Below, piece by piece: positions 22,689 through 31,573 of a DNA stretch of 64,000 bases. The notes beneath the pieces are model-generated. The model was not told where the DNA came from. It saw only the letters and a list, made by a program, of their open reading frames with translations, and made no database searches. The DNA lies in contig OZ252023.1 in NCBI GenBank assembly GCA_965247425.1, forward strand, positions 1,798,001-1,862,000. Direction: 5' to 3'. Made by a program: the position numbers and the translations under genes. The stretch's first letter is position 1, and every line of letters begins with the position of its first letter. The DNA comes from CAZOZZ01 sp965247425. Its GTDB lineage: Bacteria > Acidobacteriota > Terriglobia > 20CM-2-55-15.

Positions 22689-24389
22689 TCACTGCTGGCC
22701 CACAACGTTTGGCGACCCAGTACTGGCGATCGACTGTCGGAGTTGCTGTTCGATCTGTATGTTGTTGCGCTCCAACGTCCGGCCCATTGCGCGGTCATAA
22801 GACACAATGGCCTTGACGTAGTCGACAAGCGACCTGATTTCCGTAGTTTGGGCCTGCGTCAGGTTGCGCTGTTCCTGCAGGACGAAACGGATGGCCGAGG
22901 CGCCCAGGCGGAATTTTCGCTGCTCTGCGTCCAGCCGGCGTACTGCAAGCTCGCGTGCGATCTCGGCTGCTTCAATACGCGCCAGGTTCATTTCGATCTG
23001 GTTGAACGCGTCGCGGACTTCCGTCGCAATCGCCTGTGCCGTCGCCGCCTCGCGGGATTCGTTCAGGCGTTTCTGAGTGATCAATCGAGTGTGGTTGGCC
23101 TGCGCCGATTTGTTGCTCAATGGAATCTGCAGCGAGAATCCGACCTGATATCCCGTGAAGTCGAAGCCGAATATGTCGGAAAATGCGCCACCGATGCCGC
23201 CCGGTATCTGCGTCACCGATGAGGCGCCAAACTCGCGTATGTTCTGCGTACCGCCGAGACCGCTCTGCGTATAAGAGGCCGTGATGTCGAACTGCGGCAG
23301 GAGCTGGTTCCTGGCAAATTCGAGATCGAAGTCGTTGTTCTGGACCTGGATCGCAAGCTGCCGCATCTCCGGCCGATTCAAGAGTGCCAGCCGGATCGCT
23401 TCGGCAACCGGAACGATCTGATCGTTCCCCCGGCCGCGAACGTCGTCGGTCGGGTTCAGCGACAGCAGGACGAGCGCCGGATCCGGAACACGGCTGATCA
23501 GTCGCTTGACGCTGTCTTCCAGACGGGTCTTGCTGTAGTTGGCCAGGACCAGGCCTTCCCGCCTGCTGGCCACTTCCGATTCGGCCTGCACGACTTCGAT
23601 CGGAGCGAGCGTGCCGATCTCCACCTGCTTCTGGTTGTCTTCGAGCGTCCTCTGAGCCAGTTGCAGCGACTCCTGCTGAACCTTGATGTCCTCGCGAGAG
23701 AAAACCAGGTCCCAGTAGAGGTTGTGGGCTTGCGTCACCATATCCATCATCTGTTGTTCGAATTGAATTTCCGAGATGTTCAGGTTGTTGCGGGCAATTC
23801 GAATCTGGTTGGTGTTGATCAACCGGCCGTAGTTCCGCAGGAGTGGCTGTGAGACCGAGTACACCAGGCTGCCGTTGTAGGATGGGTTGACCGTGCTGAA
23901 CGCACTGTTGGTCGAACTGCGGTTGACCTGGAAACGCACCGAATAAGCAGTACCGGTCTTGAGCTGCTGGCTGTAAGTTGCCGTGTAGAACCCGCTGAGC
24001 CTTGAATTGGATGTGGCGCCATCGAGCTGAGAACCCGACGGGGTTGTGCTTCTGTTGACGTTTGCCGAAAGCGTCAGCGTCGGCTCGAAGCGGCCGAACA
24101 GCGTTTCGATCAGGTATTGCGACGTCATGGGAGAGAAACGACTGACCCCGATGTCGAGATTGTTTTCCAACATCAGACGGATGACATCATTGACGCCGAG
24201 CGGCAGTCCGCCGTCCTGCTGCGCCATCGCCGTCAGCGCCGCCGGCGGGGAGTCCGACGTTTCGAGAGCCGCAAGGTCGAGTTGGGGGGGCTTGTAACGA
24301 TCCAGGAAGTTGCGGAAAGGGTTCTGTGCCGAAGCGGTGGCACTCGAAAACAGTCCGCAGAGGGCGACCATGATCACGTACTTCTTCAT
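22689..24389 (-). CDS. TolC-family outer-membrane efflux protein
   Basis: This outer-membrane duct is of the TolC/OEP family, 566 residues. A signal peptide (MKKYVIMVALCGLFSSATASAQ) leads into two repeated halves rich in long helices. Diagnostic stretches are LPLGVNDVIRLMLENNLDI, YSVSQPLLRNYGRLIN, VQQESLQLAQRTLEDNQKQVEIG, and in the second half ALLNRPEMRQLAIQVQNNDFDLEFARNQLLPQFD. The ribosome site is aggagt. It is the first gene of the minus-strand string TolC, adaptor, ATPase, ATPase, regulator, kinase. With the adaptor it should span periplasm and outer membrane. The exported substrate is unknown. Confidence 0.93.
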   Translation of the reverse strand: MKKYVIMVALCGLFSSATASAQNPFRNFLDRYKPPQLDLAALETSDSPPAALTAMAQQDGGLPLGVNDVIRLMLENNLDIGVSRFSPMTSQYLIETLFGRFEPTLTLSANVNRSTTPSGSQLDGATSNSRLSGFYTATYSQQLKTGTAYSVRFQVNRSSTNSAFSTVNPSYNGSLVYSVSQPLLRNYGRLINTNQIRIARNNLNISEIQFEQQMMDMVTQAHNLYWDLVFSREDIKVQQESLQLAQRTLEDNQKQVEIGTLAPIEVVQAESEVASRREGLVLANYSKTRLEDSVKRLISRVPDPALVLLSLNPTDDVRGRGNDQIVPVAEAIRLALLNRPEMRQLAIQVQNNDFDLEFARNQLLPQFDITASYTQSGLGGTQNIREFGASSVTQIPGGIGGAFSDIFGFDFTGYQVGFSLQIPLSNKSAQANHTRLITQKRLNESREAATAQAIATEVRDAFNQIEMNLARIEAAEIARELAVRRLDAEQRKFRLGASAIRFVLQEQRNLTQAQTTEIRSLVDYVKAIVSYDRAMGRTLERNNIQIEQQLRQSIASTGSPNVVGQQ

Positions 24390-24543
24390 TGAGATACTCC
24401 TAGAGACTCAGCTATGAGTGGAATTTAAGGGCGTCTATCTGACTATATGATTCTACGTCTTGGATTCGCTTGCCGTTACGATCCAAAGTGCCTTCTTAAA
24501 GAAGTTATCAGCATTTGCGACCGAATTCCACCGATGCCGGCAG

Positions 24544-25335
24544 TCACGAGGAACGGCGAAGGCGGATGCGGCCGTTTACGGTCTTCAGGCGCAGGTCCTT
24601 ACCGCCACTGCCGATCCTTCCATTGATCCGGCGGCTGCCGAATCTTCCCGACAGCGTCAGCGGGAAGTCGGTCGTAATCGATCCGTTCAAGGTTTCGGCC
24701 CGGACATCGGCGTTCGTCGAAGCCGGCATTTCCACCGTGATCGTTCCGTTCACGGTTTCGAATTCCAGTTCATCTTCCCAATCAGACCGGCCCATGGACA
24801 CTTCGATCGAACCGTTGACGGTTTTCGCCCGGACCAATCCGTCGGCGCTGACTTGGACGTTGCCGTTGACGGTGTAGGCTTCAACGTTGCCTCCAATCGA
24901 ACTTGCCTCGACCCGTCCGTTGACGTTGCGTCCGGTGAAATGCACTCCAGTGGGAACCCGGACCGTAAACTTCACCTCGACGTCGTTGTCCCGAACGTTC
25001 ATTCGGCCTTCCGACCCGGGTTCGCACTCGTTCGGGCGGTCCTGATTGCGGCTGGGGTAGACTGCGCAGATCGTCACGCCATCGTTGTGCTCGATCACCT
25101 CGAACCCAACGGTGCTCGTATCGCTTCGTCGTGCTTCTTTGACGGCGACGACCTCCACCCTGTTTCCGGAACTCGATTCGGCTTCGATAGAGCCGTTGAT
25201 CCCCTTGATTTCGATCGTCTTACCGGCCGCGAGCACACCATCCCACTCGAAACGGTCCTGGGCCCAGACCGAGGGGGGGCCCATCAATATCGCTACTGCC
25301 ACTGCGAGGGCCGCTTTCACGAATCTGAATTGCAT
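24544..25335 (-). CDS. Secreted DUF4097-type beta-helix protein
   Basis: A signal peptide (MQFRFVKAALAVAVAILMGP...VWAQ) is followed by DUF4097-like short strands that repeat every 20 or so residues around the words GINGSIEAES, NVNGRVEAS, TVNGNVQVS, TVNGSIEVS, TVNGTITVE, TLNGSITTD and TVNGRIRLR. This gives a regular right-handed solenoid. The start at 25335 has an aaaggaga ribosome site. A longer frame from 25443 has no such signal. Proteins of this group are common next to ECF sigma/anti-sigma genes (as at 58254-61442 here), but this one stands alone between the TolC-type gene and recQ. Its molecular function is unknown. Confidence 0.85.
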   Translation of the reverse strand: MQFRFVKAALAVAVAILMGPPSVWAQDRFEWDGVLAAGKTIEIKGINGSIEAESSSGNRVEVVAVKEARRSDTSTVGFEVIEHNDGVTICAVYPSRNQDRPNECEPGSEGRMNVRDNDVEVKFTVRVPTGVHFTGRNVNGRVEASSIGGNVEAYTVNGNVQVSADGLVRAKTVNGSIEVSMGRSDWEDELEFETVNGTITVEMPASTNADVRAETLNGSITTDFPLTLSGRFGSRRINGRIGSGGKDLRLKTVNGRIRLRRSS

Positions 25336-25764
25336 GTTGGTCTCCTTTGTCATGTTGAAGTCAATTACGGACGCGGTTGCACGTTTGTTCATACCGGAGA
25401 CCCAATCGATGGTTACATCCTGACTGACTTCGACCGTGTCCAATCAGTCTTGACGGTCCCAATCACCGTTTCTTACATGTCTGGAGAGTTCCTCAGGCGC
25501 TCATCCTGCCGGGAAAGAACATCGCAGATAAGGTGCCATCTCTGGCCGAACTCTATATAACTGAATACACATCGGATAGGGGGGATTTAAGGGGATAGAG
25601 GTCTTCAGGGTTTGCCCGTCTCTGGGATAAGAGTTTCAAAAACGGACACTTCCGTTCCATACTTCACCGGTCGCTCGGGATTGATCGAATCCGGTCAGCA
25701 GGGTGCGATGCTTCGGTTGGCGAGAGTGTGGTCCCCTGTTTGCAAGACCGAATAAGCGGATACA
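25336..25764. other. Gene-free stretch upstream of recQ
   Basis: This is a 429-bp divergent region between the DUF4097 gene and recQ. It contains an A/T-rich patch (ctctatataactgaatac near 25551-25568) that may hold promoter elements, but no unambiguous -35/-10 pair. No gene or repeat recognised. Confidence 0.4.
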
Positions 25765-27600
25765 ATGACGTCTGAAAGCCTGCCGAACCCATCCATCCTT
25801 CAAAGCCCTCGCGAGACGCTGTCCCGCGTATTTGGCCATTCGGACTTCATCGGCCTCCAGGCAGAGATCGTCCGGCATGTTACCGATTCCGGCGATGCAC
25901 TGGTCCTGATGCCGACCGGTGGCGGCAAGTCGATTTGTTATCAGGTGCCGGCCCTTTGCCGTCCGGGCATGGGCGTTGTGATATCTCCCTTGATTGCGCT
26001 CATGGAGGACCAGGTCGCGCAGCTGCACCAGGTGGGTGTGCGTGCTGTCGCCTACACTTCCAACCTCAGTCGAGCTGAAGCCGCCAACGCCTGGCGGGCC
26101 ATCGAACGGGGCGAGCTCGACCTTCTGTACGTTTCGCCCGAACGGCTTCTTTCCGAAGGTTTCCTGGATCAGCTCGATCGTCAGGAAATCGCGCTTTTTG
26201 CGATCGATGAAGCGCACTGTGTCAGTCAATGGGGTCACGACTTCCGTCCGGAGTACCGACAACTTGCCGCGCTGGCCGATCGGTTCGGTTCCGTGCCGCG
26301 TGTGGCGCTCACGGCGACCGCCGACGAGGTCACTCGAAACGATATCGTCGGGCAACTCCGTCTGGACGGGGCCCGGGTTTTCGTCGCCAGCTTCGACAGG
26401 CCGAATATTCGTTATCGCATTCGCGCAAAGGACAACCCGAAACGTCAGATCCTGGATTTTATAAAGAGAGAACACAGCGCCGAGGCTGGGATCGTTTACG
26501 CCATGAGTCGCAAACGTGTAGATGAGATGGCAGCCTTTCTGGATGGGGAAGGGGTCCGGGCCCTGAACTACCACGCTGGACTGGATGCCCGGACCCGTGC
26601 TCGGCATCACGAGCGTTTCATTATGGAAGAAGGCCTGGTGATGGTTGCAACCATCGCCTTCGGGATGGGAATCGACAAGCCGGACGTCCGCTTCGTTGCT
26701 CACATGGACATGCCGAAGTCCTTCGAAGCCTACTATCAGGAAACCGGCCGTGCCGGTCGAGACGGCCTGCCTGCTGACGCCTTCATGGTTTACGGTCTTC
26801 AGGACATGGCCCTGCTCCGTCGGCTCATGGATGAGTCGACGGCGTCGCAGGATGTGCGGCGCATCGAGCGAAAAAAGCTCGAGGCACTTCTGGGCTTCTG
26901 TGAGACTGCCCGCTGCCGGCGCCAGGTCATGCTCGAATATTTCGGTGAAGAAATGGACGCGTGCGGCAACTGCGACACCTGCCTGGAGCCGGTCGAAGTC
27001 GTCGACGGGACGGAGGACGCCCGACTGGTGCTCTCGGCGATTCACCGCTGCGGCGAGTCGTTCGGTACCGCCCATATCATCGATGTTCTCAGCGGGAAGA
27101 ACACCGAAAAGACGAGCCGCCGCCGCCACGACCGACTCAAAGTTTTCGGACTCGGCCAGCACCTGAACGCGAGGCAGTGGCAGGGGGTCTTCAGACAAAT
27201 GGTCGCTCTGGGCCTGATCCGCGTCGACCTGGAAAACCACAGTGTCCTGCGGCTGGGTCCGCCCGAGCGGGTCCTGCCCGTCCTGCGGGAAGAAGCGGGT
27301 GTCACGCTCCGCCGGGAACCGGAAGCGCGCCCCCGCACACGAAAAGCCGCCCGTCAGACCGGCTCTTTCGATGCCTTCGTCGGCGCCGACCTGGAGCTGT
27401 TCGAGGCGCTGCGCGCCAAGCGCCTGGAACTGGCACGCGCCCAGAACGTACCCGCCTACGTGGTTTTCAACGATGCGACACTCGTCGAGTTCGTGCGCCG
27501 ACGCCCTGGTTCTCCCGAGGAGTTCGCCGAGGTCCCCGGAGTCGGAAGCGCCAAACTGGAACGCTACGCCACCACATTCCTCGCCGTGATAGCCGGGTAG
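25765..27600 (+). CDS. recQ: ATP-dependent DNA helicase RecQ
   Basis: RecQ unwinds DNA 3' to 5' in the RecF recombination pathway and in replication-fork repair. The 611-residue protein has motif I LMPTGGGKSICYQVPAL, and the DEAH box with aromatic loop AIDEAHCVSQWGHDFRPEY. Motif V/VI is in VATIAFGMGIDKPDVRFVAH and YYQETGRAGRDG. A RecQ-C zinc site follows (CRRQVMLEYFGEE...CGNCDTC), then a winged helix. An HRDC domain closes the protein (residues about 530-611, LFEALRAKRLELARAQNVPAYVVF). All motifs look intact and the length matches the E. coli type. It is monocistronic here. Confidence 0.96.
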   Translation: MTSESLPNPSILQSPRETLSRVFGHSDFIGLQAEIVRHVTDSGDALVLMPTGGGKSICYQVPALCRPGMGVVISPLIALMEDQVAQLHQVGVRAVAYTSNLSRAEAANAWRAIERGELDLLYVSPERLLSEGFLDQLDRQEIALFAIDEAHCVSQWGHDFRPEYRQLAALADRFGSVPRVALTATADEVTRNDIVGQLRLDGARVFVASFDRPNIRYRIRAKDNPKRQILDFIKREHSAEAGIVYAMSRKRVDEMAAFLDGEGVRALNYHAGLDARTRARHHERFIMEEGLVMVATIAFGMGIDKPDVRFVAHMDMPKSFEAYYQETGRAGRDGLPADAFMVYGLQDMALLRRLMDESTASQDVRRIERKKLEALLGFCETARCRRQVMLEYFGEEMDACGNCDTCLEPVEVVDGTEDARLVLSAIHRCGESFGTAHIIDVLSGKNTEKTSRRRHDRLKVFGLGQHLNARQWQGVFRQMVALGLIRVDLENHSVLRLGPPERVLPVLREEAGVTLRREPEARPRTRKAARQTGSFDAFVGADLELFEALRAKRLELARAQNVPAYVVFNDATLVEFVRRRPGSPEEFAEVPGVGSAKLERYATTFLAVIAG

Positions 27601-27675
27601 TGGTCTGAGTCAAGCGATTCGGAAGATCGGGAGATCCGTTGGGAGTGGGGGGGAAGGGATGAGGTCGCGTCTTGC

Positions 27676-27773
27676 CCGCGGGTGGCCAGGGACGGCCACC
27701 CCGACACGCCGTCCCGAACTGCGTCGGCGTTGGATAGAGAGTGTCGGGGCGTCCCTCCGTGGGCGCCCGCGGG
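27676..27773. repeat. GC-rich palindromic repeat, copy A
   Basis: The unit starts ccgcgggtggccagggacgg and ends ggcgcccgcggg, so its ends are roughly self-complementary. An inverted copy occurs at 57751-57848. It fills the gap between the convergent recQ and PQQ-propeller genes. Confidence 0.65.
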
Positions 27774-27816
27774 ATTGTGACCCTGTCCCGGCAGGCCCCG
27801 AGGATAGGCTGGACTT

Positions 27817-29067
27817 TTACCGGGGACCATCACCGCCGACGCTGAAACGATAAAGATGGTCCATGCTGCGGAGGAAGATCGATCCGTTCGACACGGCCAT
27901 GGAGGCGAGCGTCCATCCGTCGATCGAGTTTGTCGCAATCAGGTTGAATTCTTTTCCGGGCGCGATGACGGTCGTGACTCCTTCTTCGCTGAGGAAATAG
28001 ATTCGGCCGCCCACGTAGAGGGGCGACGCTGAAACATTGCCGACGACGCGGTGTTGCCAGCGTGTTTCTCCTGTTGCCGCGTCCAGACAACTGAGCACGC
28101 CGAGGTCGCTGACGATATAGAGTTCTTCTCCCACCAGGAGTGGCGACGGTGTCAGTGGTACCGACCGTCGCCGAATCCATTCGACGTGTGTCTCGGTGAC
28201 GTCACCCTCGCCGTCCACTCGTACGGCCAGCAGGGAAGGTTGCTGGAATCCCGTCGCAATGTAGACGAGTCCATTACCGTAGACTGGGCTCGGCACGTTG
28301 GAAAAGCCGTCCGGATAGTTCACCGACCAGATCTCATCGCCGGACTCCGGGTCGTAGGCGGTCGCTCGGAAAGCGCCAATGCTGATGATCTGATCCCGGT
28401 CGCCAACCCGGATTACGACAGGGGTTGTGTATGCCTGACTGATGGGCCGGCGCCGATTGGTTTTCCATCGGACCTTTCCGGTGTTCTTGTCCACTGCGAC
28501 GACGAAGGCCTCGTCGAAGCCATCACAGTTCAGGATGAGCAGGTCTTTGTACAAGACGGGAGATCCACCATTCCCATGTTGGGATATGTACGGGAAGCGG
28601 GTCTTCCAGACGATCTCCCCGGAAGAGGTGAGAGCGGCCGTCCCCTCGGCGCCGAAATGGGCGTAGATCCGGTCGCCTTCCACGATCGGAGTGGGAGAGG
28701 CATGTGTGTTTTTGAAATTCAGCAGGCGTGCGTCCGTCATGCGGAAGACTTCTGAGTTGACGAGTTCAGAGCCTGTTCGAGCGTCGAAGGCGAGGGCTCG
28801 AAGCGAAGCCCCTTCATCATCGATTGTAGCGGTCGTCAACCATATCCGTCCTTCCGATACCGCCGGGGAAGACCAACCCTCGCCGGTAACCGGGACCTTC
28901 CACATCACGTTGTGATCTTCGCCCCACTCAAACGGCACTTCGTGCTCGGCGGAATGACCCTGACCGGTGGGTCCACGGAATTGTGGCCAGTCGTCGGCAT
29001 GGGCCGCGAAGGACGTGAGCAGAAACAGCAGCGGAACAACAACTCGACGTGGCATTCGGGATATCAT
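27817..29067 (-). CDS. Secreted PQQ-like beta-propeller protein
   Basis: From the ATG at 29067 the product (416 residues) has a signal peptide (MISRMPRRVVVPLLFLLTSFAAHADD). Repeated propeller blades follow, with the tryptophan-docking pattern typical of PQQ/BamB-like proteins: WPQFRGPTGQGHS, NVMWKVPVTGEGWSSPAVSEGRIWLTT, VVAVDKNTGKVRWKTN and CLDAATGETRWQHRV. Residues for binding PQQ itself are not evident, so a structural or binding role is more likely than quinoprotein catalysis. It is the last gene of a three-gene operon after the TPR/gluzincin and DoxX genes (17-bp gap). A long frame upstream of 29067 belongs to the DoxX shadow. Confidence 0.85.
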   Translation of the reverse strand: MISRMPRRVVVPLLFLLTSFAAHADDWPQFRGPTGQGHSAEHEVPFEWGEDHNVMWKVPVTGEGWSSPAVSEGRIWLTTATIDDEGASLRALAFDARTGSELVNSEVFRMTDARLLNFKNTHASPTPIVEGDRIYAHFGAEGTAALTSSGEIVWKTRFPYISQHGNGGSPVLYKDLLILNCDGFDEAFVVAVDKNTGKVRWKTNRRRPISQAYTTPVVIRVGDRDQIISIGAFRATAYDPESGDEIWSVNYPDGFSNVPSPVYGNGLVYIATGFQQPSLLAVRVDGEGDVTETHVEWIRRRSVPLTPSPLLVGEELYIVSDLGVLSCLDAATGETRWQHRVVGNVSASPLYVGGRIYFLSEEGVTTVIAPGKEFNLIATNSIDGWTLASMAVSNGSIFLRSMDHLYRFSVGGDGPR

Positions 29068-29084
29068 CTCATGAAACGCCAGGC

Positions 29085-29522
29085 TCAGCTCTGCGCGCGG
29101 CGGCGCGCAAGCAATCCATCCAGCGACCACGGGTCCTGGTCCTGGTCCACCTCGAACACCCAGGTCGGAATCAGCAGCAGCAACCTGGGAAGAATGTGGT
29201 CCGTGATCACGAACAGCGGGACCAGAAGCAGGTGGCCGTAGGTCACGAGCAGCAAAAGAAACCCGAGTACGATCGCCACCGGACGCCTGAAAAGTCCGAG
29301 AACCAGGAGCCATCCGCCCGTCAACTCCACGAAAGGGATCGTGACGCCCATCACCCATAACAGCCAAAAAGGAATCCAGCTCTCGGCATAGGGTCCGGTA
29401 AAGAATATTTCGGTATGTCCCGCCGGCGTCATGACGAATACCTTGTGCCAACCCGCCATGCCCCACATCAGTCCACCGGTGACCCGCGTAAAGAGGGTCA
29501 GCCAGCACCAGGTGATCCTCAT
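29085..29522 (-). CDS. DoxX-family integral membrane protein
   Basis: The 145-residue protein has four hydrophobic segments and the DoxX hallmarks: TRVTGGLMWGMAGWHKVF near the N-terminus, FVELTGGWLLVLGLFRRPVAIVLGFLLLL in the middle. DoxX proteins occur in redox-linked membrane complexes, but most members are uncharacterised. Its ATG overlaps the stop of the upstream TPR/gluzincin gene (4 bp) and it is followed closely by the propeller gene, so the three products are probably made together in the envelope. Confidence 0.85.
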   Translation of the reverse strand: MRITWCWLTLFTRVTGGLMWGMAGWHKVFVMTPAGHTEIFFTGPYAESWIPFWLLWVMGVTIPFVELTGGWLLVLGLFRRPVAIVLGFLLLLVTYGHLLLVPLFVITDHILPRLLLLIPTWVFEVDQDQDPWSLDGLLARRRAQS

Positions 29523-30988
29523 CCGGCGATCGACTCCAGAATGGACTCGGCGCGCTCCCGGATGGCCTGATCTTCGGTCAACTCGAGCACCCGGGCGAGG
29601 ACGCTGCGCGCGGCGTCCGGAGCGTCCTGGGCGATCAAGAGCCGGCTCAGCGTGATGAGGTAGACCGGCTGATCGGGCGAAAGCGTCAACGCCTGATCCA
29701 GAAGCCCGGCCGCTTCATCCAGGTTATCGCCGGCATCGACATAGTTTTCTGCAAGACCATGGTGCGCGTCCGGAAAAGTCGGCCTCAGGCGAATGGCTTC
29801 ACGGAGTTGTTCCCGGACAAGGGTCCGCTGTTCGGCGGTCAACTCGGGATTCACCCGGTTCAAAGACGTTGCGTAGTAGTAGTGGGTCAGATAGTTCGGT
29901 CCCTGACCCGCGACCGCCTCCTCCATGATGGCGAGGGCTTCGGCGTATCGTTCCTGCTGAATGCGCAACCCGCCAAGCGAGGTGTGAGGTGCCGCGATTG
30001 TACGGTCCCGGGCAACGGCCGCTTCAAGGCGACGTTCCGCTTCTTCGATGCGTCCTTCCTTAAGCAAGAGGTCCGCGAGGTAGGTTTCGCCCAGGCCCGG
30101 CGGAAACGGTTCGTCATCGATCGACACGAAGTCCTCCCCTATTCCATTGACCTGCATCGTCAGGAAGGGAAAACTACGATCGTCGACGTAGTCCTCGAAT
30201 TCTTCCCGAAGGGCTTCGAACGTGGTTCCGAACGCCGATTGGAAGGCTTCGTCGAAGGAAAGACCGGCAGCCGTAGAGTGGACGAAGACCGCTGTTTGGG
30301 CGAGACCCGGCCCCCGATTCCGCATCATGAGAAAGTGAATCAGAGCCCACGACTGTGCGTAAAAGATCCGGTCGCGGTCCGCTTCGCTCAAGAAATCGGA
30401 GTCGCTGTCGGTTTCGAACAACTCCTGATAAGGAAGGCGGTCGTCGTCGTCGCGGGCAAGCCGCACGTGGCCTTCGATGTTGTTTCCGATCATCAACAGG
30501 TCGTCATCAAATTCGATAGTGCTATAGAACTCGGCCAGACCTTCCCTTATCCATATCGGAAGATTCGGCAGGTTCTCGGCGGCGATGGCGTGGAAGTAGT
30601 CGTGGAGGATCGGGGCGAAGGGCTTGCGATTACGCGATTCCGGAGAGAGGATGATGAAGTTGTCATTGGCGCCCGACAGGAAGTAACCGTCGGCTTCGGG
30701 AGTGAGGCCGAGCGCCTCGACGTCGTCATCATCATCGAGAACGATCACCGTTGTCGCGGCCGGCCGTCGGAACTGCTGCCCACTGAAGAGGGAGTTGATA
30801 GCCGCATAAAAACCTTCCAGCCGAGCACCGATTTCTTTCAGATCATCATCGTCGGCTGTGCCCACGATCCTGTAGTGCTGAGAACGGGCACCGAGCCAGT
30901 CCTGCGCGGCGGCGGGGTTGGCGTTCGAGCCGATCAGGACAATGATGAGAGTCCAGATGAGTCGGAGCTGAATGCTCGCACATCTCAT
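29519..30988 (-). CDS. Secreted TPR protein with a degenerate gluzincin (HExxH-like) domain
   Basis: A signal peptide (residues 1-28, ending NPAAAQ) precedes a peptidase-like domain. The zinc motif region reads ILHDYFHAIAAENLPNLPIWIREGLAEFY. This has the layout of gluzincin peptidases (HExxH, then a distant E in EGLAEF), but with aspartate 130 in place of the catalytic glutamate. The C-terminal 200 residues are tetratricopeptide repeats (LLKEGRIEEAERRLEAAVARDR, LGGLRIQQERYAEALAIMEEAV, LDEAAGLLDQALTLSPDQ). Whether it cleaves peptides is doubtful. It may be a scaffold. It heads the operon with DoxX and the propeller protein. Confidence 0.8.
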   Translation of the reverse strand: MRCASIQLRLIWTLIIVLIGSNANPAAAQDWLGARSQHYRIVGTADDDDLKEIGARLEGFYAAINSLFSGQQFRRPAATTVIVLDDDDDVEALGLTPEADGYFLSGANDNFIILSPESRNRKPFAPILHDYFHAIAAENLPNLPIWIREGLAEFYSTIEFDDDLLMIGNNIEGHVRLARDDDDRLPYQELFETDSDSDFLSEADRDRIFYAQSWALIHFLMMRNRGPGLAQTAVFVHSTAAGLSFDEAFQSAFGTTFEALREEFEDYVDDRSFPFLTMQVNGIGEDFVSIDDEPFPPGLGETYLADLLLKEGRIEEAERRLEAAVARDRTIAAPHTSLGGLRIQQERYAEALAIMEEAVAGQGPNYLTHYYYATSLNRVNPELTAEQRTLVREQLREAIRLRPTFPDAHHGLAENYVDAGDNLDEAAGLLDQALTLSPDQPVYLITLSRLLIAQDAPDAARSVLARVLELTEDQAIRERAESILESIAG

Positions 30989-31086
30989 GTTTCACCTGCC
31001 TTCCTTGTAGGGTTCTGTTTACGTTTCGCCATTCTACAGAACTGGGTGTCAGGTGCAATGTAAAGATCAGCAGGTTCGGATCCGCC

Positions 31087-31554
31087 CTATCGCCGCTCTC
31101 GAAAGAAGCGCTGGAGCAAGTCGCCGCATTCTTTCCGCCGGACTCCTGCGGTTATCTCTACCTGGTGGTTCAAACGTGCGTCGGTCGGAACCCGGTACAG
31201 GGAACCGGCGGCGCCGCTTTTCGGGTCGGTGGCTCCGAACACCAGCCGCTCGACGCGTGCGTGGACGATCGCCCCGGCGCACATGACACATGGTTCCAGC
31301 GTCACATACAGCGTGCAGTGGGTCAGGCGGTAATTTGTCTCGGCGTGGGCTGCTTTTCGGATCGCGTTGATCTCGGCATGAGCCGTCGGGTCGCTCGACT
31401 CTATCGGACAGTTGTAGGCCTTCCCGACCACCTGTCCATCTCGCACCATGACGGCGCCGATTGGTACCTCTCCAGCCTCCCGGGCTTCCCGGGCGAGTTC
31501 GAGTGCCAGGCCCATGAAATGATCATCGTCGGATTGTTGTCTGGCTTCGCCCAT
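31087..31554 (-). CDS. tadA: tRNA-specific adenosine deaminase TadA
   Basis: TadA converts A34 to inosine in tRNA-Arg(ACG). The 155-residue protein carries the cytidine-deaminase-fold zinc motifs DPTAHAEINAIRKAA (HAE) and TLEPCVMCAGAIVHARVERLVFGA (PCxxC). The usual end is LLQRFFRERR. The start at ATG 31554 gives the standard length. The upstream ATG 31632 would run into the divergent gene. Only 19 bp separate it from the divergent start at 31574, so the promoters must lie within the coding regions or the messages are leaderless. Confidence 0.95.
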   Translation of the reverse strand: MGEARQQSDDDHFMGLALELAREAREAGEVPIGAVMVRDGQVVGKAYNCPIESSDPTAHAEINAIRKAAHAETNYRLTHCTLYVTLEPCVMCAGAIVHARVERLVFGATDPKSGAAGSLYRVPTDARLNHQVEITAGVRRKECGDLLQRFFRERR

Positions 31555-31573
31555 GTGAACTACACTTAAACCA

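Noticed and set aside
25636..27240. A 534-residue minus-strand frame
   Set aside because: It is antisense to recQ, whose motifs are complete.
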